Origin: Chloroflexota bacterium
GTDB lineage: Bacteria; Chloroflexota; UBA11872
DNA length: 35,939 bases
Direction of reading: 5' to 3'
Assembly: GCA_026708035.1 (NCBI GenBank)
Contig: JAPOVQ010000008.1
Span: 1 to 35,939 of the forward strand
Part shown: piece by piece, positions 16,093 to 24,441 of the stretch
Layout: each line of letters begins with the position of its first letter
Position numbering within the stretch: position 1 is the first letter of the stretch
The notes under the pieces: model-generated
Told to the model about the DNA's origin: nothing
What the model saw: only the letters and a program-made list of their open reading frames with translations
Database searches by the model: none
Made by a program: the position numbers and the translations under genes

Positions 16093-18948
16093 TTGCCCGT
16101 TGATCCAACGGTGATTCCGGGCCTTCTGCTGCTGGCGGCGGAGCTCATCGCCCTGGCCGCGGTGGGCTATGTCGTCGCGCGGGTCGTGCTGCGGCAGTCC
16201 GACGACCGATTGGCGCTCGCCCAAGGTCTGGTGGTCGGGCTCGGGCTCTGGGGGGTGATTGCCAACTTCGCGTTCTACGCCCTACCGGGAGTGCCGGGTG
16301 CGGGCGTGAGCTGGGGCGTGACCCTCATGCTGGGCGCGGTCCTGGCCGGGCGTTCGCCCACCCCCATTCGTCCCCGACTTCGCACGGCGGCGGGCTTCGC
16401 CGTCGCAGCCCTCGTGCTCATGTGGATGGCCCTTGCCAGCCGCCAGTTGCTGACGATTCCGGATTGGCCGGTCCATCTTGGTCTGACCGCCTCGCTGAGG
16501 GCCGGCGAGTTTCCGCCGGTTCTGCCCTGGTCGCCCGGCGTCGCTACTCCCTACCACTATGGCTTCAACCTGCTGGTCGGGTTGCTCGCTCCACCGGTTG
16601 GACCCGACCTGGCGTTCGTGACGGAGCTGCTGGGCGCCTACATTTGGATGAGCCTTGCGCTCATCGTGGTGACCACGCTCATTCAACGTGGCTCCTGGCT
16701 CGTGGCGCTGATTCTGGCGCCGCTCCTCCTTACCGCCGGTGCCTGGACGCTCGTGTTTGTGCCGCCTCCGTACGTGCTCCAGGCGCCATTCCCGGCGGCG
16801 ATCCCATCCGCCGGGATACGCGAGTCGCTGGTGAATGTGTATTGGCCCGCCGTGCAGCTGCCGTGGGATTGGCCGGGGCGCGTGTCGGACGGCCTCACGA
16901 CCGCATCGCCGCCAAACATCTTCAAGCCCTTCTTCACCCTCGCGTACGCGCTGGCATTCGTGGTGCTGGAGCGGGCGGCAGCCTGCACGGATCGCCGGTG
17001 GCCTCGCGCCGCCGTGCTTGCGCTGCTGATCGGATTCTTGGGCCTGGTCGATGAAGCCGTCGCCCCCATCGTGCTCGCCCTGTGGATGGTCCTCGAGGCT
17101 GCGAATCTCTGGGCGAACCGGCCGGCGGGAGGCGCTCGCGTTCGCGCCGTGCGGGACGCCGTTGCGGGACCGGGCCTCGCCGTGTTGCTGCTGGCGTTCG
17201 GCGGTGGCGTGCTCACGAGCGTCCTGCGCGACACCGGAGGGTCCGGCCTCTCGTTTGGGTGGATCGACGACCCGGGAAGCCGCACCCCGCTGGGCGGGAT
17301 CATCGAGCGACCAGGCGGGATTGGCCTGCTGGGATTCGGTCCCCTCCTTGTGGCGGGCGCTGCCGCGCTCCTGAGCTGGCGGGACCGGCTGGTGCTGGCG
17401 CTGGCCGTGGGCGGCGGTGCGTTCCTGGTCGCCGCTTTGACGCTGCACTATGAGTTTTCCGGCGACATCGCCCGATTGGACGGACACGCGCGCAACTTCG
17501 CCTTGCTGGCGTTGCTGCTGGCGCTGGCGACGCGGCTGGCTGGCCTGCAACTCCGTGCGCGCTACGCGGCCACCGCGGTGCTTCTCGCCGTCATCGTCTG
17601 GCCGACGAGCGTGGGGCCGCTCCGCAACTTCGCCCTAGCGGTTGGCCAGGGAACGCACCTTGCGAATGCCCAGGGAGCGTGGCCCGAGCTTGGCCGGCAT
17701 CCCATGGGCCGCCAGCCGATCGTGCGCTTTCCGTCCGAACGCATTGCCGCGCATATCCGCGACCACACGCCGGTCGACGCGCGCGTTTTCTCGCCCAGCC
17801 CGGCGGCGATGTCGGTGGCCACCGGTCGCCCGAACGCGGAGGGGTTTGTCGGGCATGTTCACATGCACGTCTACACCGGCCCTGGGTATCTCGACATCGC
17901 GCGCTATCTCGAGCCGGCGGCAATTCGGCGGCTGGGCATTGGCTACGTGCATGCGCCTGATGCGTGGGTTGACGGCCTACCCAACGAGGCGGCCCAACGG
18001 CTCGGCGACCCTGAATTGTTTGAGCTGTTGATCCGCGACGGGGATCAGGCGCTGTATCGGGTGCGCCGCGCGCTCCTCGAGCTCGATGCGCCACGGCATC
18101 CGGAGTCATTCGAGGCGCTGCGATCCCTTTCGCCGTCGACCATCGTGCGCTTCGCCCCACAGACCCTCTGGCTGGACCGACTGCGCGTCGCCACGGTGCT
18201 GTCGCATGCCCGGCTGGTCGGGGACGTCACCGCCCAGCCCCTCCACCTGCGGACGCCTGAGTCGTGGACGGTCGAGCCGCTGGGCGAGCAGGCGCCTGAT
18301 CTTGTGGTCCTGCCGGCGTCCATCGAGCCGTGGATGTGGGCGTTTCCGCCCGGCGCGCGGCAACCCATTTGGCAGAACGACGATGTAGCCGTCTATGCGC
18401 CAGACGGCATGGTTGCGCCCATCACGCCCCTGCGTGCAGCTCCGACAGCATCTCCGGTTACGGTCAACCTGTCGGATGTGCAGATCGAAAACGGGCGCGT
18501 CACGTTTGCGGCGAGCTTCGAGGAGCACGCGCCGGAACGCTGGACCGGCCAGGACTGGGTCGTTGTCCAGGTGGACGACGGACCCTGGCCGATCCCCAAG
18601 CGTTTCCTCGGTCGAGGACGCGGGCCTTCAATAGCCAAGTGGTTTGCCGGACTGATTTCAGCGGGGTCGGCGACCAGCTCGCACACCTACAGGCTCGACC
18701 TGCCGGCGTTCAGCCTGGCGGTGCGGAACGATTCCGGGGCCTTCGTGCCGCTCGCGGCGTCCGACGATCAGATCGGGACGGGGTCTTGGGTCCTTGCGCT
18801 TCGCCTGCGGCACGAGTGGCAGCCGAACCATTGGCGCGAGATCGCCTCCATTCCCGTGCTGCGAGTCAACGTTTCCGACGCCGGTGAGGTCACCTTCTCG
18901 ATCTTCGACGACGTCCGCGACCAAACGTCAAGCCCAGGGACTCCGTAG
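16093..18948 (+). CDS. Large polytopic membrane protein, tandem paralogue 5 (mosaic)
   Basis: I choose TTG 16093, not GTG 16078, because alignment with the siblings begins there (M-P-V-D-P) and GGTGGAGG then falls at ribosome-site distance. The product is 951 residues. Motifs: IPDWPVH, YHYGFNLLVG, GPDLAF, GHARN, TGRPN, LGIGYVHAPDAW and WTGQDW. The first two thirds follow copy 3, including the long VFVPPP and SPPNIFKPFF loop. From about residue 640 onwards (HPESFEALRS, APQTLWLDRLRVA, WAFPPGARQPIWQN, EEHAPERWTGQDW, GRGRGP) it follows copies 4 and 6. The first ~45 codons and the leader are nearly identical to copy 6. It therefore looks assembled by recombination among its neighbours. Confidence 0.84.
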   Translation: MPVDPTVIPGLLLLAAELIALAAVGYVVARVVLRQSDDRLALAQGLVVGLGLWGVIANFAFYALPGVPGAGVSWGVTLMLGAVLAGRSPTPIRPRLRTAAGFAVAALVLMWMALASRQLLTIPDWPVHLGLTASLRAGEFPPVLPWSPGVATPYHYGFNLLVGLLAPPVGPDLAFVTELLGAYIWMSLALIVVTTLIQRGSWLVALILAPLLLTAGAWTLVFVPPPYVLQAPFPAAIPSAGIRESLVNVYWPAVQLPWDWPGRVSDGLTTASPPNIFKPFFTLAYALAFVVLERAAACTDRRWPRAAVLALLIGFLGLVDEAVAPIVLALWMVLEAANLWANRPAGGARVRAVRDAVAGPGLAVLLLAFGGGVLTSVLRDTGGSGLSFGWIDDPGSRTPLGGIIERPGGIGLLGFGPLLVAGAAALLSWRDRLVLALAVGGGAFLVAALTLHYEFSGDIARLDGHARNFALLALLLALATRLAGLQLRARYAATAVLLAVIVWPTSVGPLRNFALAVGQGTHLANAQGAWPELGRHPMGRQPIVRFPSERIAAHIRDHTPVDARVFSPSPAAMSVATGRPNAEGFVGHVHMHVYTGPGYLDIARYLEPAAIRRLGIGYVHAPDAWVDGLPNEAAQRLGDPELFELLIRDGDQALYRVRRALLELDAPRHPESFEALRSLSPSTIVRFAPQTLWLDRLRVATVLSHARLVGDVTAQPLHLRTPESWTVEPLGEQAPDLVVLPASIEPWMWAFPPGARQPIWQNDDVAVYAPDGMVAPITPLRAAPTASPVTVNLSDVQIENGRVTFAASFEEHAPERWTGQDWVVVQVDDGPWPIPKRFLGRGRGPSIAKWFAGLISAGSATSSHTYRLDLPAFSLAVRNDSGAFVPLAASDDQIGTGSWVLALRLRHEWQPNHWREIASIPVLRVNVSDAGEVTFSIFDDVRDQTSSPGTP

Positions 18949-19117
18949 ACAGGTCGGGCAAGATGGGCCCAATGCCTGAGGTGTACGACTGACGTGTGTG
19001 GGCCCGCATGGAGTCTGGTGGTCCCAGGCGTCGTGAGCCGTCGGCTCGCCCGGAGCACGGCGTTCCGGCCGCCGGGGATCGAGGACACCCGCGGGATGCG
19101 CGGTGGAGGCTTTGAGC

Positions 19118-21955
19118 TTGACCCTTGATCCGACGGTGATTCCGGGCCTTCTGCTGCTGGCGGCGGAGCTCATCACCCTGGCCGCGGTGGGCTACGTCGT
19201 CGCGCGGGTGGTGCTGCGGCAGTCCGATGACCGCATCGCGCTTGCCCAAGGTCTGGTGGTGGGGCTCGCCCTCTGGGGCCTGTTCACCAACTTCGTGCTG
19301 TACCTCGTTCCGGGGCTCGCGGGGGCGGCCGGAGGCTGGGCCGTCACCGTCACCCTGGGTGCAGTGCTGGCCTGGCGCGCGCCTCGTCCCATACGACCCC
19401 GGCCGCGCGTGGCGGCGGGCTTCGCCGTGGCGGTCCTGGCCCTCATCTGGGCGGCGCTCGCCAGCCGCCAGCTGATGGTGATTCCCGACCCACCGATCCA
19501 TCTCGGCCTGGCCGCCGCGTTCCGAGCCGGCGTGTTCCCGCCGGAATTGCCCTGGCATGCGGGCACGCTGGTGCGCTATCACCACGCCACCGACTTGCTG
19601 GTCGGCCTGCTGGCACCGCCCTTCGGACCGGATCTGGCATTCGTCTCGGAGTTGCTGGGGGCCTACGCCTGGACCGGCCTGGTCCTGATCGTGACCACGG
19701 CGCTGCTACAGCGGGCATCGCTCGTCGGCGTGATCGTCGCGGCCCCGTTGATGCTCAGCAGCGGACTCTGGACCTTCACCAACGTCGGCCCCGGGGTTCT
19801 GCACCTGCCCCTGCCGGCTGGATTGCCCGACGCAGGTCTGCGCGCGTCGCTCGGCGATGTCTATTGGCCACAGGTGGAGTTGTCCCCGACCGCGCACATC
19901 TCGGAGGTCCTGGCCGACATCTGGAAGCCGGGATTCCCGCTGGGATACGCCGTGACGTTCGTCGTGCTCAACTTCGCAGCGTGTCATTCACGCTGGTCGT
20001 GGCGAGAGTCGCTGACGCTCGCGGCATTGGTCGGCTTCCTGGGCCTGCTCTCAACCACGCTCGCTCCGGTGGTGCTGATTGCCTGGGCCGGACTGGCGGT
20101 GATGAACGTCCTGCGAGCGCGGCGGACCGAGCCGCCGGCGTCCGCGGCGCTCCGGCTTGGCGCCGGGCCGCTGTTGGGTGGACTGCTGTTTCTCGGCGGC
20201 GGGGGCGCCTTCACGGGATTCCTGGATGGAGCGCCGCCGTCGGGCTTGATGCTGGCGCAAGGCCTCGAGCCCATGCACTGGCAGGCGCTGGGGTCCTTCG
20301 ACGCACGTCCCGGCGGCCTGGGCCTGCTCGGCTTGGGCCCGCTGGCCCTTGGGGGCGTGGCGGCGGCCCTCGCTCGGCGCGACCGGCTGGTGCTGACGCT
20401 GGCGGCGTGCGCCGGCTTGCTGGCGCTCGTTTGGCTCGCGCTGACCTATCCACCGGCGCCTTGGGACCTCAATCGCATGGCCGGGCATGCCCGCAACCTG
20501 GCGCTCGTGGCGCTGCTGCTGGCGATGGGCTCACGCCTCTCCAACCTCCCGCCCGGACGCTGGCGCGCCGTCGCCGGCGTCCTGCTGCTGGGTCTGATCA
20601 CCTGGCCGACGATCGTGGCGCCGGCGCGCAGTCTGGGGCTGGCCATCGGTAATGGCGTGCAGCTGGCGAATGCCAGCTGGGTGCAAACGGAGCTGCGAGA
20701 ACAGGGCGTGGACGTGCCCATGCGCCGGTATCAACTGCGGGCCTTGACGGGACCCGTGGCGGACTTCATCCAGGACCACACCGACGTCGATGCGCGCGTG
20801 CTCGCCACCGAGTGGCCCTATTCGAACGTCTTCTTCGGCACCGGCCGGCCCAATAACGCGGGTTTCGCCGATGTGATCTACCTGCTCTACCACCCAGGTC
20901 CGGAGTATTGGGACGCGCGCCACTACCTGGAGCCGTCGGCCATCCGGCGATTGGGCCTCGAATACGTGCACGCGACCGACGCCTGGGCCGCCGAGTTGCC
21001 CGAACGCGCCAAGGCGTGGCTCGCGGACCCGAGCCTGTTCGAGCTGTTGATCCGCAACGGAAATGAGGCGCTCTATCGCATTCGGCCGGCATTCCTCGCA
21101 CTTGATGCGGCGCCGCATCCCGAGTCGTTCGAAGCGCTGCGCTCGGTGCCCGCGTCGACATCGGTCTACCTGGCCCCGCAGACCATCTGGTTGGACCGTC
21201 TCCGAGTCGCGTCGGTGTTGCCTCACACCCGGCTGGTTGGCGCCATCAGCGCGCGGCCGCTGCACCTGCGCACGCCCGAGCCGTGGACCGTGGAGCCGCT
21301 TGGCGTGGACGTGCCCGATCTCATCGTGCTCCCCGCGTCCGTGGAGCCGTGGACCTGGGCGTTTCCGCCCGACGCCCGGCAGCCCGTCTGGCAGAACGAC
21401 GAGATTGCCGTCTACGCACCCGGCGGAAACGTCGCGCTCATCACGCCGCCGCGCACGACACTTGAAACGCCGCCCGTAACCGTCGTGATAGCCGACGCCC
21501 ACCTCGACGACGGGCGCGTTGCCTTTACCGCCACGTTCGACAACCAGGCGCCGGAGCGATGGACCGGACAGGATTGGGTTGTGGTCGGGGTGGACGACAC
21601 ATCGCCTTGGGAAGCGCCAACCGAGTTTCTCCCCGGAGGCCGGGGGCCGGTGCTTGCCAAGTGGTTCGCCGGGCTACTCTCCTCGAACATGGCCACCAGC
21701 ACCCACTCGTACGAACTAGACGTGCCGGCGAGCAGGCTGGCGGTGCGAAACCAGAGCGAGGCCTTGGTGCCGCTCGACGCATCGGAGGGCGACTTAGGCG
21801 CGGGGTCCTGGGTCTTGGCGCTCCGCCTGCAGCACGAATGGCAGGCAAACCTCTGGCGCGAGGCCGCCTTCATTCCGGTGATCCGGATTGATGTCTCCGA
21901 GGACGGCCAGATCACGTATTCGGTGTACGAGAACGTTCGCGGCGAATTGCCTTAG
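19118..21955 (+). CDS. Large polytopic membrane protein, tandem paralogue 6
   Basis: TTG 19118 is preferred over GTG 19103 for the same reason as in copy 5: homology begins at M-T-L-D-P and GGTGGAGG precedes it. The product is 945 residues. Motifs: IPDPPIH, YHHATDLLVG, PFGPDLAF, GHARN, TGRPN, LGLEYVHATDAW and WTGQDW. The body is closest to copy 4 (WKPGFPL, QLRALTGPVADFI), while the 5' end and leader match copy 5. The leader of this copy has about 100 extra bases between the two blocks it shares with copy 5. Confidence 0.85.
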   Translation: MTLDPTVIPGLLLLAAELITLAAVGYVVARVVLRQSDDRIALAQGLVVGLALWGLFTNFVLYLVPGLAGAAGGWAVTVTLGAVLAWRAPRPIRPRPRVAAGFAVAVLALIWAALASRQLMVIPDPPIHLGLAAAFRAGVFPPELPWHAGTLVRYHHATDLLVGLLAPPFGPDLAFVSELLGAYAWTGLVLIVTTALLQRASLVGVIVAAPLMLSSGLWTFTNVGPGVLHLPLPAGLPDAGLRASLGDVYWPQVELSPTAHISEVLADIWKPGFPLGYAVTFVVLNFAACHSRWSWRESLTLAALVGFLGLLSTTLAPVVLIAWAGLAVMNVLRARRTEPPASAALRLGAGPLLGGLLFLGGGGAFTGFLDGAPPSGLMLAQGLEPMHWQALGSFDARPGGLGLLGLGPLALGGVAAALARRDRLVLTLAACAGLLALVWLALTYPPAPWDLNRMAGHARNLALVALLLAMGSRLSNLPPGRWRAVAGVLLLGLITWPTIVAPARSLGLAIGNGVQLANASWVQTELREQGVDVPMRRYQLRALTGPVADFIQDHTDVDARVLATEWPYSNVFFGTGRPNNAGFADVIYLLYHPGPEYWDARHYLEPSAIRRLGLEYVHATDAWAAELPERAKAWLADPSLFELLIRNGNEALYRIRPAFLALDAAPHPESFEALRSVPASTSVYLAPQTIWLDRLRVASVLPHTRLVGAISARPLHLRTPEPWTVEPLGVDVPDLIVLPASVEPWTWAFPPDARQPVWQNDEIAVYAPGGNVALITPPRTTLETPPVTVVIADAHLDDGRVAFTATFDNQAPERWTGQDWVVVGVDDTSPWEAPTEFLPGGRGPVLAKWFAGLLSSNMATSTHSYELDVPASRLAVRNQSEALVPLDASEGDLGAGSWVLALRLQHEWQANLWREAAFIPVIRIDVSEDGQITYSVYENVRGELP

Positions 21956-22089
21956 CGTCCCTGGACGCCGCGCTTGCGCCGATTGGGTCGGGCACGGGGC
22001 TCTTGCGGCGGACCCGCCGGGCGCCGGACGAATCGCGCAGCACCATCTGACCCGCCGCAAGCGCCGACACATCGGGTGAAAATGGACGA

Positions 22090-24441
22090 ATGATCGTCGA
22101 TCCGGCCGTGATCCCGGGGGTGCTGCTCCTGGCGGCGGAGCTCGCGGCGCTGGCCGCGGTCGGCTATGTCGTCGTCCGCGTGGCCCTGCGGCAGGCCGAC
22201 GAGCGGGCAGCCCTGGCGCAGGGGCTGGTCGTCGGCCTCGCGCTTTGGGGATTGATCACGAACTTCGTGCTCTACGTCGTGCCGGGTCTCGCCGGCGCTG
22301 CCGTCGGCTGGGGGGTCACGCTGGTTCTGGGCGCGGTCCTTGCGCGGCGCGCGCCCCAATCAATCCGACCGCGGCCGCGAGTCGTGGCGGTCTTCGTGTT
22401 GGCCGTCTTGGCCCTCCTCTGGCTAACGCTCGCCAGTCGGCAGCTGTTCGAAAGCCCGGACCCAACGCTGCATCTGGGGCTGTCGGCATGGATCCGCGCG
22501 GGAGGGTTTCCGCCGGAGGCGCCCTGGAATCCAGGCAGCCCCGTGCGCTACCACCACGCCGTCGATCTGCTGGTCGGCCTGCTCACGCCGCCGATCGGGC
22601 CCGACCTGGCGTTCGTGCAGGAGCTGCTTGGCGCCTACGCCTGGACGGCCTTCGCCTTGGTGGTGGTGACGGGGCTGTTGGGGCGTGGGTCGTGGCGAGT
22701 CGCGCTGGTCGTTTCCCCGCTGCTGCTCACCGCCGGCGCCTGGACCTGGACCGACTTGGGCGGCGGCATTCTGCAGATTCTCGTGCCCGCGGGACTACCG
22801 GCAGCCGATGTAGGGGGCGCAGTTGCCGAGGTCACCTGGCCGGCGCTCGGGCCGTCGTGGCCGTCGGAACCGGCGGCGCTGCACGACATCTGGACACCGG
22901 CCTTCACCCTGGGATACGCGCTCACGTTCGTGGTGCTGGGGCACGCGGTCCGATCTGAACGCGAGACGTGGCACGGCGTGCTGACGCTTGGGGCGATCGT
23001 CGGATTCCTCGGCATTCTCGTGACCTCGCTCGCGCCCGTGGTGGTTGTCGTGTGGGCCGTCCTGGCGGCTGTCCACGTGGTGCGAGATCGGCCCGGCGGC
23101 GGCGCCGTGCTGCGACTGGGCGCCGGGCTTGGGCTGGCCGTGCTCCTGATGCTGTTCGGCGGGAGCGCCTTCACCGCGCTCTTCGACGGTGGACCATCCA
23201 CCGGCCTCGGACTGTCGTGGGACGTCGATCGAACGCGCTGGCGGGCGTTCGGCACGTTCGACGCGCGGGCGGGCGGCATCGGCGTGCTGGGTATCGGCCC
23301 CGTGGTCGTGGCGGGCCTCGCCGTGCTCCTGGCGCGCCGCGATCGCCTGGTGGTTGCGCTAGCCGCGAGCGCCGCCGTGCTGCTGGCGGCCTGGCTGGTT
23401 CTCAGCTATTTGCCCGCGCCGTGGGTGGTGAGCCGATTGGCGGGACATGCCCACAATCTCGCGCTTGTGGCGCTGCTGCTCGCGCTCGCCACCCGGCTCT
23501 CCAGCCGAGTGTCAGCCCGATGGCATGGCGCCGCCGGCCTCCTACTCGTCGCCGTCGTCGTCTGGCCGACCATTGCGGGGCCAGTGCGCAGTCTCGCGGC
23601 GGCGGTTGGAAGCGGTGTGCAGCTGGCCAACACCGACTGGGTCCGGCGAGAGCTTCACCGCCAAGGCCCGGCGTCACTGCGGCGGTTTGAAATGCCGATC
23701 ATGTCGGACCGCCTGGCGAGCTACATCCGCGACCGCACGCCGTTGCACGCCCGGGTGCTGACGCCCGAGTGGCCCTATTGGGCGGTGTCCCTGGCAACCG
23801 GCCGGCCCAGCAGCGCAGGGTTCTCCGATCTGCGGCACCTCATCTACTTCACCGGCCCGGAATACCTGGACGCCGTCAGCTACCTGGAGCCCGACGCCAT
23901 CCGCAGGCTGGGCATCGAGTACGTCCACGCCACGGACGCCTGGGCGGCCGCGCTGCCGCCGCGGGCGCAGGGCTGGCTGGCCGACCCGAGCCTGTTCGAG
24001 CTGCTGGCGCGCGATGGCGCCGAATCGCTCTACCGCGTCAGGCAGGCGTTCCTGACGCTCGACGTCGAGTCGCATCCCGAGTCATACGAAGCGCTGCGCT
24101 CGGCGCCGTCGTCGACGATCGTGCATCTCGCCCCGGAGCTCGGCTGGTTGGACGGGCTGCGAGTCGCCTCGGTGCTGTCCCACACGCGCCTGGTCGGCGC
24201 CGTCGACACGCAGCATTTACACCTGCTGGCGTCCGCGTCCTGGACGCTGGAGCCGCCGGGCGGACGGACGCCCGATCTGGTGGTCCTGCCGGCGTCCGTC
24301 GAGCCACCGACGGCGCCGAATGTGGAGTGGACGCGAATCTGGCGCAACGACGACATCGCGGTCTACGCGCCGGCCTCCTCGCGCAGCCGTGCCACGAATG
24401 AGTCTTGGACCACGCTCACCGCATCCAGGGGGATCGGCTGA
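22090..24441 (+). CDS. Polytopic membrane protein, tandem paralogue 7, C-terminally truncated
   Basis: ATG 22090; 783 residues, about 160-170 shorter than its siblings. It keeps the membrane part and the first soluble domain: SPDPTLH, YHHAVDLLVG, GPDLAF, LGIEYVHATDAW. Two motifs deviate: GHAHN instead of GHARN, and TGRPS instead of TGRPN. Homology stops sharply after NDDIAVYAP (residue 761, base 24372). The last 22 residues are read from the strand opposite the convergent SAF-domain gene, which this gene overlaps by 79 bp. The whole WTGQDW-type C-terminal domain is missing. It reads as a deletion or rearrangement product; whether the shortened protein works is open. Confidence 0.8.
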   Translation: MIVDPAVIPGVLLLAAELAALAAVGYVVVRVALRQADERAALAQGLVVGLALWGLITNFVLYVVPGLAGAAVGWGVTLVLGAVLARRAPQSIRPRPRVVAVFVLAVLALLWLTLASRQLFESPDPTLHLGLSAWIRAGGFPPEAPWNPGSPVRYHHAVDLLVGLLTPPIGPDLAFVQELLGAYAWTAFALVVVTGLLGRGSWRVALVVSPLLLTAGAWTWTDLGGGILQILVPAGLPAADVGGAVAEVTWPALGPSWPSEPAALHDIWTPAFTLGYALTFVVLGHAVRSERETWHGVLTLGAIVGFLGILVTSLAPVVVVVWAVLAAVHVVRDRPGGGAVLRLGAGLGLAVLLMLFGGSAFTALFDGGPSTGLGLSWDVDRTRWRAFGTFDARAGGIGVLGIGPVVVAGLAVLLARRDRLVVALAASAAVLLAAWLVLSYLPAPWVVSRLAGHAHNLALVALLLALATRLSSRVSARWHGAAGLLLVAVVVWPTIAGPVRSLAAAVGSGVQLANTDWVRRELHRQGPASLRRFEMPIMSDRLASYIRDRTPLHARVLTPEWPYWAVSLATGRPSSAGFSDLRHLIYFTGPEYLDAVSYLEPDAIRRLGIEYVHATDAWAAALPPRAQGWLADPSLFELLARDGAESLYRVRQAFLTLDVESHPESYEALRSAPSSTIVHLAPELGWLDGLRVASVLSHTRLVGAVDTQHLHLLASASWTLEPPGGRTPDLVVLPASVEPPTAPNVEWTRIWRNDDIAVYAPASSRSRATNESWTTLTASRGIG

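Larger units (their letters stand above)
4194..24372 (+). repeat. Tandem array of seven paralogous membrane-protein genes
   Basis: Seven head-to-tail genes begin with near-identical N-termini (M-x-V/L-D-P/S-x-x-x-PG-LLLLxxE) at 4194, 7142, 10122, 13162, 16093, 19118 and 22090. The unit length is about 2.9-3.0 kb and the gaps are 69-178 bp. All seven keep the PDxxxH, YHYG/YHH, GPDLAF, GHA(R/H)N, TGRPN/S and LGxxY motifs. Copies 3 and 5 share a middle region distinct from copies 2, 4, 6 and 7, and copies 4, 5 and 6 share a C-terminal region. Copy 7 breaks off at about 24372. Confidence 0.95.

Noticed and set aside
4194-24441. The array as an assembly artefact or a CRISPR-like repeat
   Set aside because: The copies differ throughout in sequence and length, so collapsed or duplicated reads do not explain them; spacing is by whole genes.
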